Shown here one piece after another: positions 17,203 to 26,168 of a stretch of DNA of 64,000 nucleotides. Source of the stretch: Roseicella sp. DB1501. Lineage in GTDB: Bacteria > Pseudomonadota > Alphaproteobacteria > Acetobacterales > Acetobacteraceae. The notes beneath the pieces were generated by a model. The model worked only from the letters and a program-made list of their open reading frames with translations, ran no database searches and had not been told where the DNA came from. The translations under genes and the position numbers were made by a program. Every line of letters starts with the position of its first letter. Position 1 is the stretch's first letter. The DNA lies in the NCBI RefSeq assembly GCF_013112485.1, contig NZ_JABFHG010000008.1, positions 124,001-188,000 on the forward strand, in the 5' to 3' direction.

Positions 17203-18138
17203 ATGGCTATCGACCACGCTCATCTCGCCCGGCTCGATTTGAACCTGCTGGTCGCCCTTGATGCCCTGCTCACCGAATGCAGCGTGACGCGGGCGGCGGC
17301 GCGGGTGGGCCTCGGCCAGTCGGCGATGAGCCACAACCTCGCGCGGCTGCGCCGGCTCTTCGGCGACGAGCTGCTCACCCGCGCGCCGGAAGGGATGCGG
17401 CCAACGCCGCGCGCGATGGCGCTGGCCGAGCCGGTGCGCGCGACGCTGGTGCGGATCCAGGCGCTGATGTCGCGCGAGGACCGCTTCGACCCGCGCACCG
17501 CCGAGCGGACCTTCCGCATCGGCCTGCCCGACAGCGCCGAGGTGCTGCTCGCCTCCGCCCTGCTCGCGCATCTGACGGCGACGGCGCCGGGGATCCATCT
17601 GCGGCTGCACAACATCGATTCGACCCGGTTGCTTGACGACCTCGATGCCGACCGGCTCGACCTTGCCATCGGCCTCGGCGAGTTCGCGGCCGGCCAGGCG
17701 CACCACAAGCGGCGGCGACTGATGACCGAGCCCCATCTCTGCATGTTCGATGCGGCGCGCACCGGTGTCACGCCGCCGATCTCGCTCGAGGACTATGTCC
17801 GGCTGCCGCATGTGCTGACCAGCCTGCGCGAGGGCGAGCGCGGCGTGGTGGATGATGCGCTCGCCGGGCTCGGGCTGCGGCGGACCGTGGTGCTGACGAC
17901 GCCGCGCTTCCTCGCCGTTCCCTATCTCGTCGCCCGCGCGCCGGTCGTCGTCACCATGCTGGGGCGGCTCGCGCGCTTCTTCGCCGCCGAGCTCGGGCTG
18001 AGCCTCAGCCCGCCGCCGGTCGCGCTGCAGGATGTCGCCGTCTCGCTGCTCTGGCATGCCTCCTACGACCAGGATCCGGCGCATGCCTGGCTGCGGCAGG
18101 AGATCCTGCGGATCGCCCAGGAGGTCGCGGCGGGCTGA
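17203..18138 (+). CDS. LysR-family transcriptional regulator
   Basis: A 311-residue LysR-type regulator. The winged helix occupies roughly residues 8-65 (LDLNLLVALDALLTECSVTRAAARVG with the recognition helix near SAMSHNLARLRRLF), followed by the two-lobe effector domain. It resembles the NodD-like branch with ARLDLNLLVALDAL. The start is taken as ATG 17203; a TTG eight codons upstream is the only longer option and would place the candidate operator inside the gene. The inducer is unknown. Divergence from a small secreted protein suggests that gene as a target. Confidence 0.92.
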   Translation: MAIDHAHLARLDLNLLVALDALLTECSVTRAAARVGLGQSAMSHNLARLRRLFGDELLTRAPEGMRPTPRAMALAEPVRATLVRIQALMSREDRFDPRTAERTFRIGLPDSAEVLLASALLAHLTATAPGIHLRLHNIDSTRLLDDLDADRLDLAIGLGEFAAGQAHHKRRRLMTEPHLCMFDAARTGVTPPISLEDYVRLPHVLTSLREGERGVVDDALAGLGLRRTVVLTTPRFLAVPYLVARAPVVVTMLGRLARFFAAELGLSLSPPPVALQDVAVSLLWHASYDQDPAHAWLRQEILRIAQEVAAG

Positions 18139-18338
18139 CGGCGTGCCAGCACCCGCCCGGGTTGGCCAAGCCCCGGCATCGCCGCCACGCAATTCCCGCT
18201 GATCACGGCATAGTACATTCGCATGAACCGGTCGCAGTCCCCGAGGAACGCGAAAAATATTATTCATTGAAGATCGACAGGAATATTAATGGAATTCCTT
18301 GACGCCAGCCATCATTTCCAAATCACGGGAGGGGAGGA

Positions 18339-18508
18339 ATGTCAGTATTCAGGGCACCACCTGGACTGCGCATGTCCCGCGCTTCGCTCTCGCCGCCTTG
18401 CTCTGCCTGGGCCTTGCCGCTGTTCCTTCCGCAGCACAGCAGAATGCGCCTGCGGCGCGGCCGGACGATGCCCGCCTGCGGAACGTAGCGAGCGGCCGTG
18501 CGGCATGA
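18339..18508 (+). pseudogene. Possible decayed 5' end of a secreted-protein gene
   Basis: An AT-rich leader (18240-18300) and a strong GGGAGG before ATG 18339 look like a gene start, but that frame gives no family similarity. A different frame over the same stretch encodes a good signal peptide, RFALAALLCLGLAAVPSAAQQ, and ends at 18508. A frameshift would join the two. The remainder of any such gene is absent. This may be a relic; it could also be chance. The gap 18139-18652 otherwise contains only the hairpin at 18525. Confidence 0.3.
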
Positions 18509-18524
18509 CCGGGCGGATGACCGA

Positions 18525-18552
18525 GGCGGGCCGGAGGGACCTCCGGCCCGCC
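18525..18552. terminator. GC-rich hairpin
   Basis: Perfect 11-bp stem, GGCGGGCCGGA at 18525-18535 pairing with TCCGGCCCGCC at 18542-18552, with a 6-base loop. It follows the possible relic at 18339-18508 and precedes the beta-lactamase-like gene. There is no run of T on either side, so intrinsic termination would be weak; the structure itself is certain. Confidence 0.45.
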
Positions 18553-18652
18553 ATCCTCCTCCGGCAGGAATTCCAGGAACTTCGAAAACCCGTCCCTGCC
18601 GATGCCGGCGGCGTCTGCAATGATCGGCGCGTCGGCATGGAGGCACGACGAC

Positions 18653-19654
18653 ATGGGCATTGCAGGCAGGCGGATGCTGATGGGCGGCGCAGCGGCCTGC
18701 GGCCTGGCGCCGCCGCTGGCCCGGGCCACCGAGACGACGGCGCGGCAAGGCGGGCTGCAGGCGCGCATCCGGGCGCATTTCAGGGGCATGCCTGGGACGC
18801 GCGCCATGAAGATCTGGGCGCCGGCAACCGCCTCGGGGCCGGAGTTGCTCATCGCCGAGAATGCCGGTGAGCAACTCTTCATCGGCAGTGCCATCAAGGC
18901 CTTCGTGCTCTGCGAGCGGTTGCGCCAGCTCGATTCCGAGGATGTGGCGAGCCGGATCGTCGCCAACCAGCTTGCCCTCGACGAATCCGTCTGGTCGGCG
19001 GACAGCGCGAGCTTCAACCCGCCCAATCTCACCGGCAAGGTCTCCGAGCGCACCGCGATGGAGGCGATGATCCTCCACAGCGACAACACGGCGACCGACA
19101 TGGTGCTGAAGGCGACCGGGCCGGACCGGGTGCGCGCCTTCCTCGCCGAGGCAGGCCTGCGGAACAGCCTGATCCCGGACAGCACGCGCAGCTTCTTCGC
19201 CTACCTCCTCGGCGCGCCCGATTACCGGAGCTTCACCTGGGCCGAACTGCTCGCCGCCGACGACAAGCCGATCGTGAACTCGCCGCTCAATCCGGAGCAG
19301 AGCTTGGCCTCCTCGGCCGAGGATCTCGTCGCCTTCTACGCAGACTCGGTGCAGGGCAGGTTCTTCCACCATGCGGCAAGCTTGCAGGAATACCGCAACG
19401 TGCTGTCGCTCGGCGACGTCATCCATCGCGTCCTGCCGCTGGGCGGCAGCGCCTTCGCCAAGGGAGGCAGCATCGATGTCCGCGGCTACCATGCGCTCTG
19501 CGCTCCCGGCGCAGTGTTCCTCGCTGGCCGCTGGCTGTACTTCGCCTTCATCCTGAACTGGTACAGCGCGGCGGAGACCGATCCGACGACGGTGGCGCGC
19601 TACCTCGCCGCGGTGCAGGCCGCGATGGTCGATCTCTACGCGGCCCTCGGCTGA
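18653..19654 (+). CDS. Class A beta-lactamase-like serine hydrolase
   Basis: A 333-residue exported serine hydrolase. The N-terminus has twin arginines before a hydrophobic run (GRRMLMGGAAACGLAPPLARA), suggesting Tat or Sec export. The three penicillin-recognising motifs are present: S79-x-x-K82 (GSAIKAFV), S143-D-N145 (HSDNTATD) and K270-G-G272 in place of the usual KTG/KSG (FAKGGSID). I could not identify a clear omega-loop glutamate, so true beta-lactamase activity is doubtful. It may be a related esterase or peptidase. ATG 18653 is preferred over an upstream frame extension lacking a signal peptide. Confidence 0.82.
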   Translation: MGIAGRRMLMGGAAACGLAPPLARATETTARQGGLQARIRAHFRGMPGTRAMKIWAPATASGPELLIAENAGEQLFIGSAIKAFVLCERLRQLDSEDVASRIVANQLALDESVWSADSASFNPPNLTGKVSERTAMEAMILHSDNTATDMVLKATGPDRVRAFLAEAGLRNSLIPDSTRSFFAYLLGAPDYRSFTWAELLAADDKPIVNSPLNPEQSLASSAEDLVAFYADSVQGRFFHHAASLQEYRNVLSLGDVIHRVLPLGGSAFAKGGSIDVRGYHALCAPGAVFLAGRWLYFAFILNWYSAAETDPTTVARYLAAVQAAMVDLYAALG

Positions 19655-19666
19655 CCGGCGACAACA

Positions 19667-20155
19667 TCAGAAAATGCCCATCGCCAGCCCGGCCGCGAGC
19701 GCCGCGCCCAGCTCCTCGCAGCGCCGCAGCTCATCGGCGGGCAGGCGCTTCTCCGCCAGGATCGCCTCCGGCGTCTGCGCCGCGGTGCAGACCAGCACCG
19801 GCGCCGCCACCTCGCGCAGGCGCCAGCCGGTGGCGATGCGCGCCATCTGCCGCAGCGCGCCCTGCCCGTCGCTGCCGGCGCAGACCATCCGCGCATAGGG
19901 CCGGCCGTTCAACCGGTCGAGCACCGGATAGTAGCACCGGTCGAAGAACTCCTTCATCGCCCCCGAGAGCGCCGCCAGGTTCTCCGGCGCGGCGAAGAGA
20001 TAGCCGCCGGCGGCGAGCAGCTCCTCCGGCCCCGCCGCCTCGGCCGGCAGCAGCCGCGCCGGCGCCGCCTCCGCCTCCGCGCCGCGCGCCGCCGCCTCGG
20101 CCATCTGCCGTGCGCCGCCGGTGCGGGAATGGTAGACGATCAGCAGCCCCGCCAT
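19667..20155 (-). CDS. Flavodoxin/NAD(P)H-dependent FMN reductase-like protein
   Basis: A 162-residue flavodoxin-fold protein. IVYHSRTGGARQMAEAAARG at the N-terminus fits the FMN phosphate loop, and LFAAPENLAALSGAMKEFFDR and YPVLDRLNGRPYARMVCAGSDG match the second and third flavin loops of WrbA/NADPH-dependent FMN reductase relatives. It would shuttle electrons in the cytoplasm. Its start faces that of the Hsp70-like gene 154 nt away on the other strand. Confidence 0.82.
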   Translation of the reverse strand: MAGLLIVYHSRTGGARQMAEAAARGAEAEAAPARLLPAEAAGPEELLAAGGYLFAAPENLAALSGAMKEFFDRCYYPVLDRLNGRPYARMVCAGSDGQGALRQMARIATGWRLREVAAPVLVCTAAQTPEAILAEKRLPADELRRCEELGAALAAGLAMGIF

Positions 20156-20309
20156 GCGCGCCCTTCCCTGCCCTGTCCGCGCCGAAAATGGGGCGGCGCA
20201 GCGGGCCCGGCATCCCCCGGGCCGGCCTTTGCGGGCCCCTGCCTCGCCGGACTTGCCAGATGGCGCCGCGGCTGCTCCAAAGCGCCCCCTTCCCAATCCG
20301 CGGACCGGC

Positions 20310-21557
20310 ATGCGCCCCGTCATCGGCATCGATTTCGGCACCACCAACAGCGTCGTCGCCGCCCTGCGCCCGGATGGCGGCGTGGCCACGCTCGACCACG
20401 CGGCCGGCGCCGTCTTCCGCTCCGTGCTCTGCCTTTGGCAGGCGGCGCAGGGCGGCACGGCACTGGCGGCGGGCCCGGCGGCGATCGAGGCCTATCTCGA
20501 CGATCCGCTGGCCAGCCGGCTCATCATGTCGATGAAGAGCTACCTGGCGCAGCGCAGCTTCCGCGAGACCCGCATCCATGGCCGCGGCTGGACGCTGGAG
20601 GCGCTGGTGGCCGCCTTCCTGCGGGCGCTGCTCGCGCCCTTCGCGGCCGAGCTTGCCGGGGCCCGCATCGTGGTCGGCCGGCCGGTGCAGTTCGCCGGCG
20701 AGACGGCGGATGACGGCTTCGGCGAGGCGCGGCTGCGCGCCGCCTTCGCCGCCGCCGGCCTGCCGGAGGTGATGGTGGCGCTGGAGCCGGCGGCGGCCGG
20801 GCACCGCTTCGCCGCCGGGCTGGGCCAGGCGGCCACCGTGCTGGTCGGCGATTTCGGCGGCGGCACCAGCGACATCTCCATCCTCCGCTTCGAGCCGGGG
20901 CCGCCGCGGCGGGTGACGCCGCTCGGCCATGCCGGCCTCGGCCTCGCCGGCGACGCGCTCGACTACCGCATCATCGACCATGCCGTCTCGCCCCTGCTCG
21001 GCAAGGGCGGCAGCTACACGGTGATGGGCAAGCCGATGCCGATCCCGGTCGGCTGGTACCTGAATTTCGCGCAGTGGCATCGCCTCTCGCTGATGCGGGC
21101 CCCGCGGGTGCTGGCGGATATCCGCGAGGTGGCCCGCACCGCCGAGGCGCCGGAGCGGCTGCACCACCTCCTGCAGCTGGTCGAGGAGGAGGCAGGCTAT
21201 GCGCTCTACCGTGCCGTCTCCGGGGTGAAGGCGGCGCTCTCGGGCACCGAGAGCGCGGTGCTCGACTTCCGGCATGAGGGCTTCGCGGTGCGGCGGGAGA
21301 TCGCGCGGACCGAGTTCGAGAGCTGGATCGCCCCCGAACTGGCCCGCATGGATGCCGCGGTGACGGCGGCGCTGGCCTATGCCGGCCTGCCCGCCGCGGC
21401 GGTGGACCGCGTCTTCCTCACCGGCGGCACGGCACTGGTGCCGGCGGTACGGCGGCTCTTCGAGGCGCGCTTCGGCGCCGAGCGCATCGCCGGCGGCGGC
21501 GAGTTCGTCTCGGTGGCGGAGGGGCTGGCGCTGATCGGGGCCGAGGCGGCGGACTGA
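20310..21557 (+). CDS. Hsp70-like protein, YegD type (short)
   Basis: A 415-residue protein that is essentially the actin/Hsp70 ATPase core: phosphate 1 IGIDFGTTNSVVAAL at the N-terminus, phosphate 2 VGDFGGGTSDISIL near residue 180, and the adenosine motif VFLTGGTALVPAVRRLFE near 370. The substrate-binding domain of DnaK is absent, as in E. coli YegD. The chaperone role is therefore uncertain. ATG 20310 begins the conserved strand directly. Confidence 0.9.
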   Translation: MRPVIGIDFGTTNSVVAALRPDGGVATLDHAAGAVFRSVLCLWQAAQGGTALAAGPAAIEAYLDDPLASRLIMSMKSYLAQRSFRETRIHGRGWTLEALVAAFLRALLAPFAAELAGARIVVGRPVQFAGETADDGFGEARLRAAFAAAGLPEVMVALEPAAAGHRFAAGLGQAATVLVGDFGGGTSDISILRFEPGPPRRVTPLGHAGLGLAGDALDYRIIDHAVSPLLGKGGSYTVMGKPMPIPVGWYLNFAQWHRLSLMRAPRVLADIREVARTAEAPERLHHLLQLVEEEAGYALYRAVSGVKAALSGTESAVLDFRHEGFAVRREIARTEFESWIAPELARMDAAVTAALAYAGLPAAAVDRVFLTGGTALVPAVRRLFEARFGAERIAGGGEFVSVAEGLALIGAEAAD

Positions 21558-21616
21558 TCCGAACCGGGCATGGCGCTTGCTATCATCCTGGGCGAACCCC
21601 AGCGGAGGACTGCCCC

Positions 21617-22267
21617 ATGTCGAACCCCGATGCCGATATCTATGCCGCGCGCGGCTATGGCAGCCGTCCCCTGGGCTTCGGCGCCAAGCCCGGCCTGGTC
21701 GTGGTCGATTTCCAGCGCGGCTTCACCGAGGCGGGCTTCCCGATGGGCGGCGCGCCGATGGTCGATGCCGCGGTGCGCAACACGGTGCCGCTGATCGCCG
21801 CGGCGAAGCGGGCCGGGCTGCCGGTGATCGCCTGCGTCAACGGCTATGACAGCCCGCGCGCGGCGCCGCATTGGAAGGCGGCGCCGGTCTTCGACCTGCT
21901 ACAGGGCACGCCGGCGGTGGAGCTTGATCCACGCATCGCCGCCGCCGGGCCGGATGTGGTGCTGATGAAGACCGCGCCCTCGATCTTCTTCGCCAGCCCG
22001 GCCGCCGCCATCCTGACGAAGGAGCGGGTGGATACGGTGATCGTCGCCGGCTGCATCACCTCGGGCTGCGTCCGGGCGAGCGTGATCGACGCCTTCTCGC
22101 TTGGCTTCCGGGTGATGGTGCCGGAGGATTGCGTCGGCGACCACGACCCCGTCGCGCATGCGCAGAACCTGAAGGATGTGGAGCGGCGTTATGCCGACGT
22201 GATCGACGGCGCCGCCTGCCTCGACGCCATCGAGCGCTGGCGGGCAGCGAACGACCGGGAGGGATGA
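21617..22267 (+). CDS. Isochorismatase-like cysteine hydrolase
   Basis: A 216-residue isochorismatase-fold amidohydrolase. The catalytic triad is visible: D in [11 protein letters not shown] in [11 protein letters not shown] and C in [13 protein letters not shown]. It resembles N-carbamoylsarcosine amidase and other cysteine amidases more than isochorismatase itself. Its TGA overlaps the ATG of the following polysaccharide-deacetylase-like gene, so the two products are made together and probably act in sequence on one C-N-bond substrate. Confidence 0.88.
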   Translation: MSNPDADIYAARGYGSRPLGFGAKPGLVVVDFQRGFTEAGFPMGGAPMVDAAVRNTVPLIAAAKRAGLPVIACVNGYDSPRAAPHWKAAPVFDLLQGTPAVELDPRIAAAGPDVVLMKTAPSIFFASPAAAILTKERVDTVIVAGCITSGCVRASVIDAFSLGFRVMVPEDCVGDHDPVAHAQNLKDVERRYADVIDGAACLDAIERWRAANDREG

Positions 22268-23148
22268 CGATGCCAAAGGAGATCCTCTGCGCCTTCAGCA
22301 TCCATTGCGACGCCGTGGCCGGCTGGCTCGGCAGCTATATGGGCGAGGACAGCCCGGGCGACATCAGCCGCGGCGTCTTCGCCGCCGAGGTCGGCATGCC
22401 GCGCATCCTGCGGCTCTTCGAGCGCTTCGGGCTGAAGCAATCCTGGTTCATTCCCGGCCATACCATCGAATCCTTCCCGAAGGAGACCGAGATGGTGGCC
22501 AAGGCCGGGCATGAGATCGGGCTGCACGGCTACAGCCACGAGAACCCGCTCGCCCTCTCCCGCGCGCAGGAGGAGGCGATCTTCGACAAGTGCATCGAAC
22601 TGATCGAGCGGCATTGGGGCCGCAAACCGGTCGGCTATGTGGCGCCCTGGTGGGAGGTGAGCGCGACCTCGATCGAGATCCTGGTCGAGCGCGGCATCGC
22701 CTATGACCACAGCCTGATGCACCACGACTGCGAACCCTATTACGTCCGCACCGGCGATGCCTGGGTGCCGATCGACTATGCGCAGCCGGCCGAGCGCTGG
22801 ATGAAGCCCTTCACCAAGGGCCGGCCCACCGGCCTCGTCGAGATCCCGGCCTCCTGGTATCTCGACGACCTGCCGCCGATGATGTTCATCAAAAAATTCC
22901 CGAACAGCCACGGCTATGTCTCGCCGCATCAGCTCGAGCAGATCTGGCGCGACCATTTCGACTTTATCTACCGTGAATACGACTATGCCGTGGTGCCGAT
23001 GACCATCCACCCGGACGTCTCGGGCCGGCCGCAGGTGCAGCTGATGCTCGAGCGGCTGATCGCGCACATGCTGAGGCATCCCGGCGTGCGCTTCGTCACG
23101 CTCGAGGAGATGGCGGCGGATTTCCGCCGCCGCAGCCCCGCCCCCTGA
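22264..23148 (+). CDS. Polysaccharide deacetylase family hydrolase (PuuE/PgdA-like)
   Basis: A 294-residue NodB-homology (CE4-like) metal hydrolase. Metal and catalytic residues are in [13 protein letters not shown] (Asp), [14 protein letters not shown] (two His) and the C-terminal [11 protein letters not shown]. The HGYSHE form and the [11 protein letters not shown] stretch are typical of the branch with allantoinase PuuE, cyclic-imide hydrolase and Helicobacter PgdA. It lacks a signal peptide, so it acts in the cytoplasm on a small molecule rather than on a cell wall. ATG 22264 overlaps the preceding stop (ATGA). Confidence 0.88.
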   Translation: MTMPKEILCAFSIHCDAVAGWLGSYMGEDSPGDISRGVFAAEVGMPRILRLFERFGLKQSWFIPGHTIESFPKETEMVAKAGHEIGLHGYSHENPLALSRAQEEAIFDKCIELIERHWGRKPVGYVAPWWEVSATSIEILVERGIAYDHSLMHHDCEPYYVRTGDAWVPIDYAQPAERWMKPFTKGRPTGLVEIPASWYLDDLPPMMFIKKFPNSHGYVSPHQLEQIWRDHFDFIYREYDYAVVPMTIHPDVSGRPQVQLMLERLIAHMLRHPGVRFVTLEEMAADFRRRSPAP

Positions 23149-23200
23149 TCGGCGCGCGGGGCAAGAGCGCGGTCAAAGGCTGAAGACGTCTGTCGGAACC

Positions 23201-23247
23201 GTCGCTGCCCGTTGCCCTGCCGCGGCTTCGCCGTGGCAGGCTGTGAC
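23201..23247 (-). repeat. Dispersed hairpin repeat, copy 1 (minus orientation)
   Basis: Read on the minus strand this 47-bp core matches 28263-28309 with six differences. It contains a hairpin, CTGCCACGGC-GAA-GCCGCGGCAG. Weaker similarity continues for another about 60 bp on one side (GCTTTGCGGGGGGCCC here, GTCTTCGCGGGGCCCC at the other copy). Both copies sit in the space between converging genes, which fits a bidirectional terminator. Confidence 0.65.
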
Positions 23248-23311
23248 GGATCTTGGGCGCGACGGACCTTATGGGCCCCCCGCAAAGCCGCAAAGCGGTT
23301 CTGTGGGGAGA

Positions 23312-25645
23312 TTACTCCGCCGCGACCGGCAGCGCCTCCGGCGGCGCATAGGCGCGGATCGGCGGCAGGTTGCCGGTGAAGCGCTCCACCTCCACGGCGG
23401 TGAGCTGGCCGGTGCAGCCCTGGGCGAGGCGCGAGGTGCCGACATCGCGCGTCAGCACGTTCGGGTTGCCATGGACGCAGAGAGGCCGGTCCTCCGCCGG
23501 GTCTTCCGGGTCGTACCAGGCGCCGGTCGGCAGGTTGACGACGCCCGGCATCACCGCCTCGCTCAGCTCCGCCGCGGCGAGGCAGGCGCCGCGGGCATTG
23601 AACAGCCGCACGATGTCGTCCTGGCGGATGCCGCGCGCCGCGGCGTCCGTCGGGTGGATGCGCATCACCTCCCGCCCGCGATGCTTGCGCTCCTGGCTGT
23701 GGCCGCCGAAATCGAGCTGGCTGTGCAGCCGCGTCGCCGGCTGGTTGGCGACGAGGCGGAGCGTTGCCTCGGGGCCCGGCACGTCCTGCGGCGGCAGCCA
23801 GGCGGGATGGCCCGGGCAATCGGCATAGCCGAAGCCGGCGATGGTGCTGGAGTGCAGCTCGATCCGCCCGCTCGGCGTCGGCAGGGGCGCGCCCTCCGGA
23901 TCCTCGTGGAAGGCGCGCAGCATGCCGCCGGTATCCGGACCCTCCGGCAGGGGCAGCGAGCCCTGCCGCCAGAATTCCTCGAAGTCCGGCGCCGGGAAGC
24001 CCTTGTCGCGCAGATCCTGCGCGGTGCGGTCATAGAGATGGCGCAGCCAGTCGCGGGCGCTGCGGCCCTCGGTGAAAGCCTCCTCGCGGCCGAGCCGGCG
24101 GGCAAGCTCGGTGAAGATGGCGTAGTCGTCGCGCGCCTCGGCGAAGGGCTCGGCGAGCTGCTTCATGGCGACCATCAGCGGGTCGGTCTGGCTGCTGCCG
24201 ATATCCTCGCGCTCCAGCGTCATCGTCGCCGGCAAGACGATATCCGCATGCCGCGCCGTCGCGGTCCAGGCGAGCTCATGCACCACCAGCGTCTCGACGC
24301 GCCGGAAGGCCTCGCGCAGCCGGTTGAGATCCTGGTGGTGGTGGAAGGGATTGCCGCCGGCCCAGTAGACCAGGCCGATATCGGGATAGGTCAGGCGCTG
24401 GCCGTTATAGTTGTAGCTCTCGCCCGGATGCAGCAGCATGTCGGCGATGCGGGCAACCGGGATGAAGGCGCCGACCCGGTTGCGCCCCTGCGGCAGCGCC
24501 GCGGTCGAGACCAGGTTGGTGCGGCGCCCGGTATGGCCGAGGGCGCCGAGCGCATAGGTGTAGCCGCCGCCGGGCAGGCCGGTCTGCCCCAGCATCGCCG
24601 CGAGCGCGACGCCGGCCCAGACCGGCTGCTCGCCATGCTCGGCGCGCTGCAGCGAATGCGCGACGGTGACCAGCACCCGCTTGCCCGCGAGGCGATGCGC
24701 CAGCGCCGTGATCCGCTCGGCCGGGATGCCGGTGATCGGCGCCGCCCAGGCGGCATCCTTCGGCTGGTCGTCCCCGCGGCCGAACAGGTAATCCTCCAGC
24801 ACCGGCCAGCCGGTGGTGTAGCGGTCGAGGAAGGCGCGGTCGTGCAGCCCGGCGCTCGCCAGGCCGTGCATCAGCGCCAGCATCAGCGCCGTATCGGTGT
24901 TCGGCACCAGCGGCAGCCATTCCGCCTTCGCCTCCTCGGGCATGTCGTCGCGCAGCGGCCCGATCAGGACGAACTCGCAGCCGCGCGCCGCGGCCGCCGC
25001 CATGGAGCCGCGCTCGATATGGCGGCTGATGCCCCCGCCCGCGACCATGCTGTTCTTCAGCGCCATGCCGCCGAAGGCCAGCACCAGCTCGGAATGCTCC
25101 GCCACCTGCTCCCAGGAGACGTTGCGCCGGCTGATCTCCTCCATCGGGCCGAGCACATGCGGCAGGATGACGTTGGAGGCGCCGGCCGAGTAGCTGTTGA
25201 CGCTGCGGACATAGCCGCCGACCGCCGTGTTCAGGAAGCGGTGCACCTGGCTCTGCGCATGGTGGAAGCGGCCGGCCGAGGACCAGCCATAGGAGCCGCC
25301 GAAGATGCGCTCCATCGGCACCCGCCGCAGCTCCGCCGTCACCAGGTCGAGGGCGCGGTCCCAGGAGACGGGCACGTACTCGTCCCGGCCACGCCGCGGA
25401 TCGGCGCCCGGGCCGCGCTCCAGCCAGCCGCGACGCACCATGGGCCGGGCGATGCGCGCCTCGTGCCGCAGGGCCTCGGGAAAGTTCTGCAGGATCCGGT
25501 TCGGGTCGGGATCATCCGGATGCGGCCGGACCACCAGCGCGCCCTGCTTCCAGGCGGCGGAGAAGACGCCCCAGTGCGCGCTGTGCGGGCGGAATTCCGT
25601 GTCGCCCTCGGCTCCCGTCATGCGTTCCAATTCCCTTCCCGTCAT
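23312..25645 (-). CDS. bisC: Molybdopterin-dependent reductase, BisC/DMSO-reductase family
   Basis: A 777-residue enzyme with bis-MGD molybdenum cofactor, matching biotin sulfoxide reductase/DMSO reductase. The N-terminal HSAHWGVFSAAWKQG, the GSYGWSSAGRFHHAQSQVH segment with the serine that would ligate Mo, and the C-terminal molybdopterin-binding part (ATRLHSQLDFG, ARGIRQDDIVRLFNARG, TGAWYDPE) are clear. There is no Tat signal and no iron-sulfur cysteine cluster, so it is cytoplasmic, as BisC is. It probably rescues oxidised biotin or methionine sulfoxide. ATG 25621 is an alternative start. Confidence 0.9.
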   Translation of the reverse strand: MTGRELERMTGAEGDTEFRPHSAHWGVFSAAWKQGALVVRPHPDDPDPNRILQNFPEALRHEARIARPMVRRGWLERGPGADPRRGRDEYVPVSWDRALDLVTAELRRVPMERIFGGSYGWSSAGRFHHAQSQVHRFLNTAVGGYVRSVNSYSAGASNVILPHVLGPMEEISRRNVSWEQVAEHSELVLAFGGMALKNSMVAGGGISRHIERGSMAAAAARGCEFVLIGPLRDDMPEEAKAEWLPLVPNTDTALMLALMHGLASAGLHDRAFLDRYTTGWPVLEDYLFGRGDDQPKDAAWAAPITGIPAERITALAHRLAGKRVLVTVAHSLQRAEHGEQPVWAGVALAAMLGQTGLPGGGYTYALGALGHTGRRTNLVSTAALPQGRNRVGAFIPVARIADMLLHPGESYNYNGQRLTYPDIGLVYWAGGNPFHHHQDLNRLREAFRRVETLVVHELAWTATARHADIVLPATMTLEREDIGSSQTDPLMVAMKQLAEPFAEARDDYAIFTELARRLGREEAFTEGRSARDWLRHLYDRTAQDLRDKGFPAPDFEEFWRQGSLPLPEGPDTGGMLRAFHEDPEGAPLPTPSGRIELHSSTIAGFGYADCPGHPAWLPPQDVPGPEATLRLVANQPATRLHSQLDFGGHSQERKHRGREVMRIHPTDAAARGIRQDDIVRLFNARGACLAAAELSEAVMPGVVNLPTGAWYDPEDPAEDRPLCVHGNPNVLTRDVGTSRLAQGCTGQLTAVEVERFTGNLPPIRAYAPPEALPVAAE

Positions 25646-25746
25646 GGCCTGCCGGTCCCAGGCCGATGCCCCATGCTACGGGTGATCGGCCCAGGCTGGA
25701 ATACCCGAGTGCCGGGATCGGACGGAGGCGCCGCCCGCGCCGGGGT

Positions 25747-26157
25747 TCAGCCCTTCGGCTTATCGAGCTCGGCAAAGACCTCCATCGCCGCCCGCACCGC
25801 CGCGACCGCGGTCGGCACGCCGGCATAGACGCCGACATGCAGGAAGATCTCCTTCAGCTCCTCCCGCGTCAGGCCATTGTTCAGCCCCATGCGGATATGC
25901 GACTTCAGCTCCTCGGTCCGGCCGAGCGCCGTCAGGACCGAGATGGTGATGGTGCTGCGCGTCACCCGCTCCAGCCCCGGCCGGTTCCACACCGCGCCGA
26001 AGCAGTGCTCGAAGAGGAATTGCCGCAGGTCGCGCGTCATCTCGTGCTGGGCGGCCTCGTCCATCGCCTTCTGCGCGACCGCGGGGCCGCGCATCTCGAA
26101 CCAAACCTCCTTGCCGGCCTGGAAGAAGGCGTTCTCGTCGAAATCGAGCTTGCTCAT
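25747..26157 (-). CDS. Carboxymuconolactone decarboxylase family protein
   Basis: A 136-residue AhpD/CMD-fold protein resembling the gamma-carboxymuconolactone decarboxylase branch (PcaC): the RSTITISVLTALGRTEELKSH helix and GLTREELKEIFLHVGVYAGVPTA are characteristic. It has no CxxC redox pair, so peroxidase activity of the AhpD kind is unlikely. It is 11 nt downstream of an enoyl-CoA hydratase-like gene. No other protocatechuate genes are here, so the exact reaction is open. Confidence 0.85.
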   Translation of the reverse strand: MSKLDFDENAFFQAGKEVWFEMRGPAVAQKAMDEAAQHEMTRDLRQFLFEHCFGAVWNRPGLERVTRSTITISVLTALGRTEELKSHIRMGLNNGLTREELKEIFLHVGVYAGVPTAVAAVRAAMEVFAELDKPKG

Positions 26158-26168
26158 GGCTGTCTCCC

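Noticed and set aside
18349-18652. Minus-strand frame containing GRDGFSKFLEFLPEEDGG
   Set aside because: It looks protein-like for a short stretch, but it is part of an antisense frame through the beta-lactamase-like gene and has no family match I can name.
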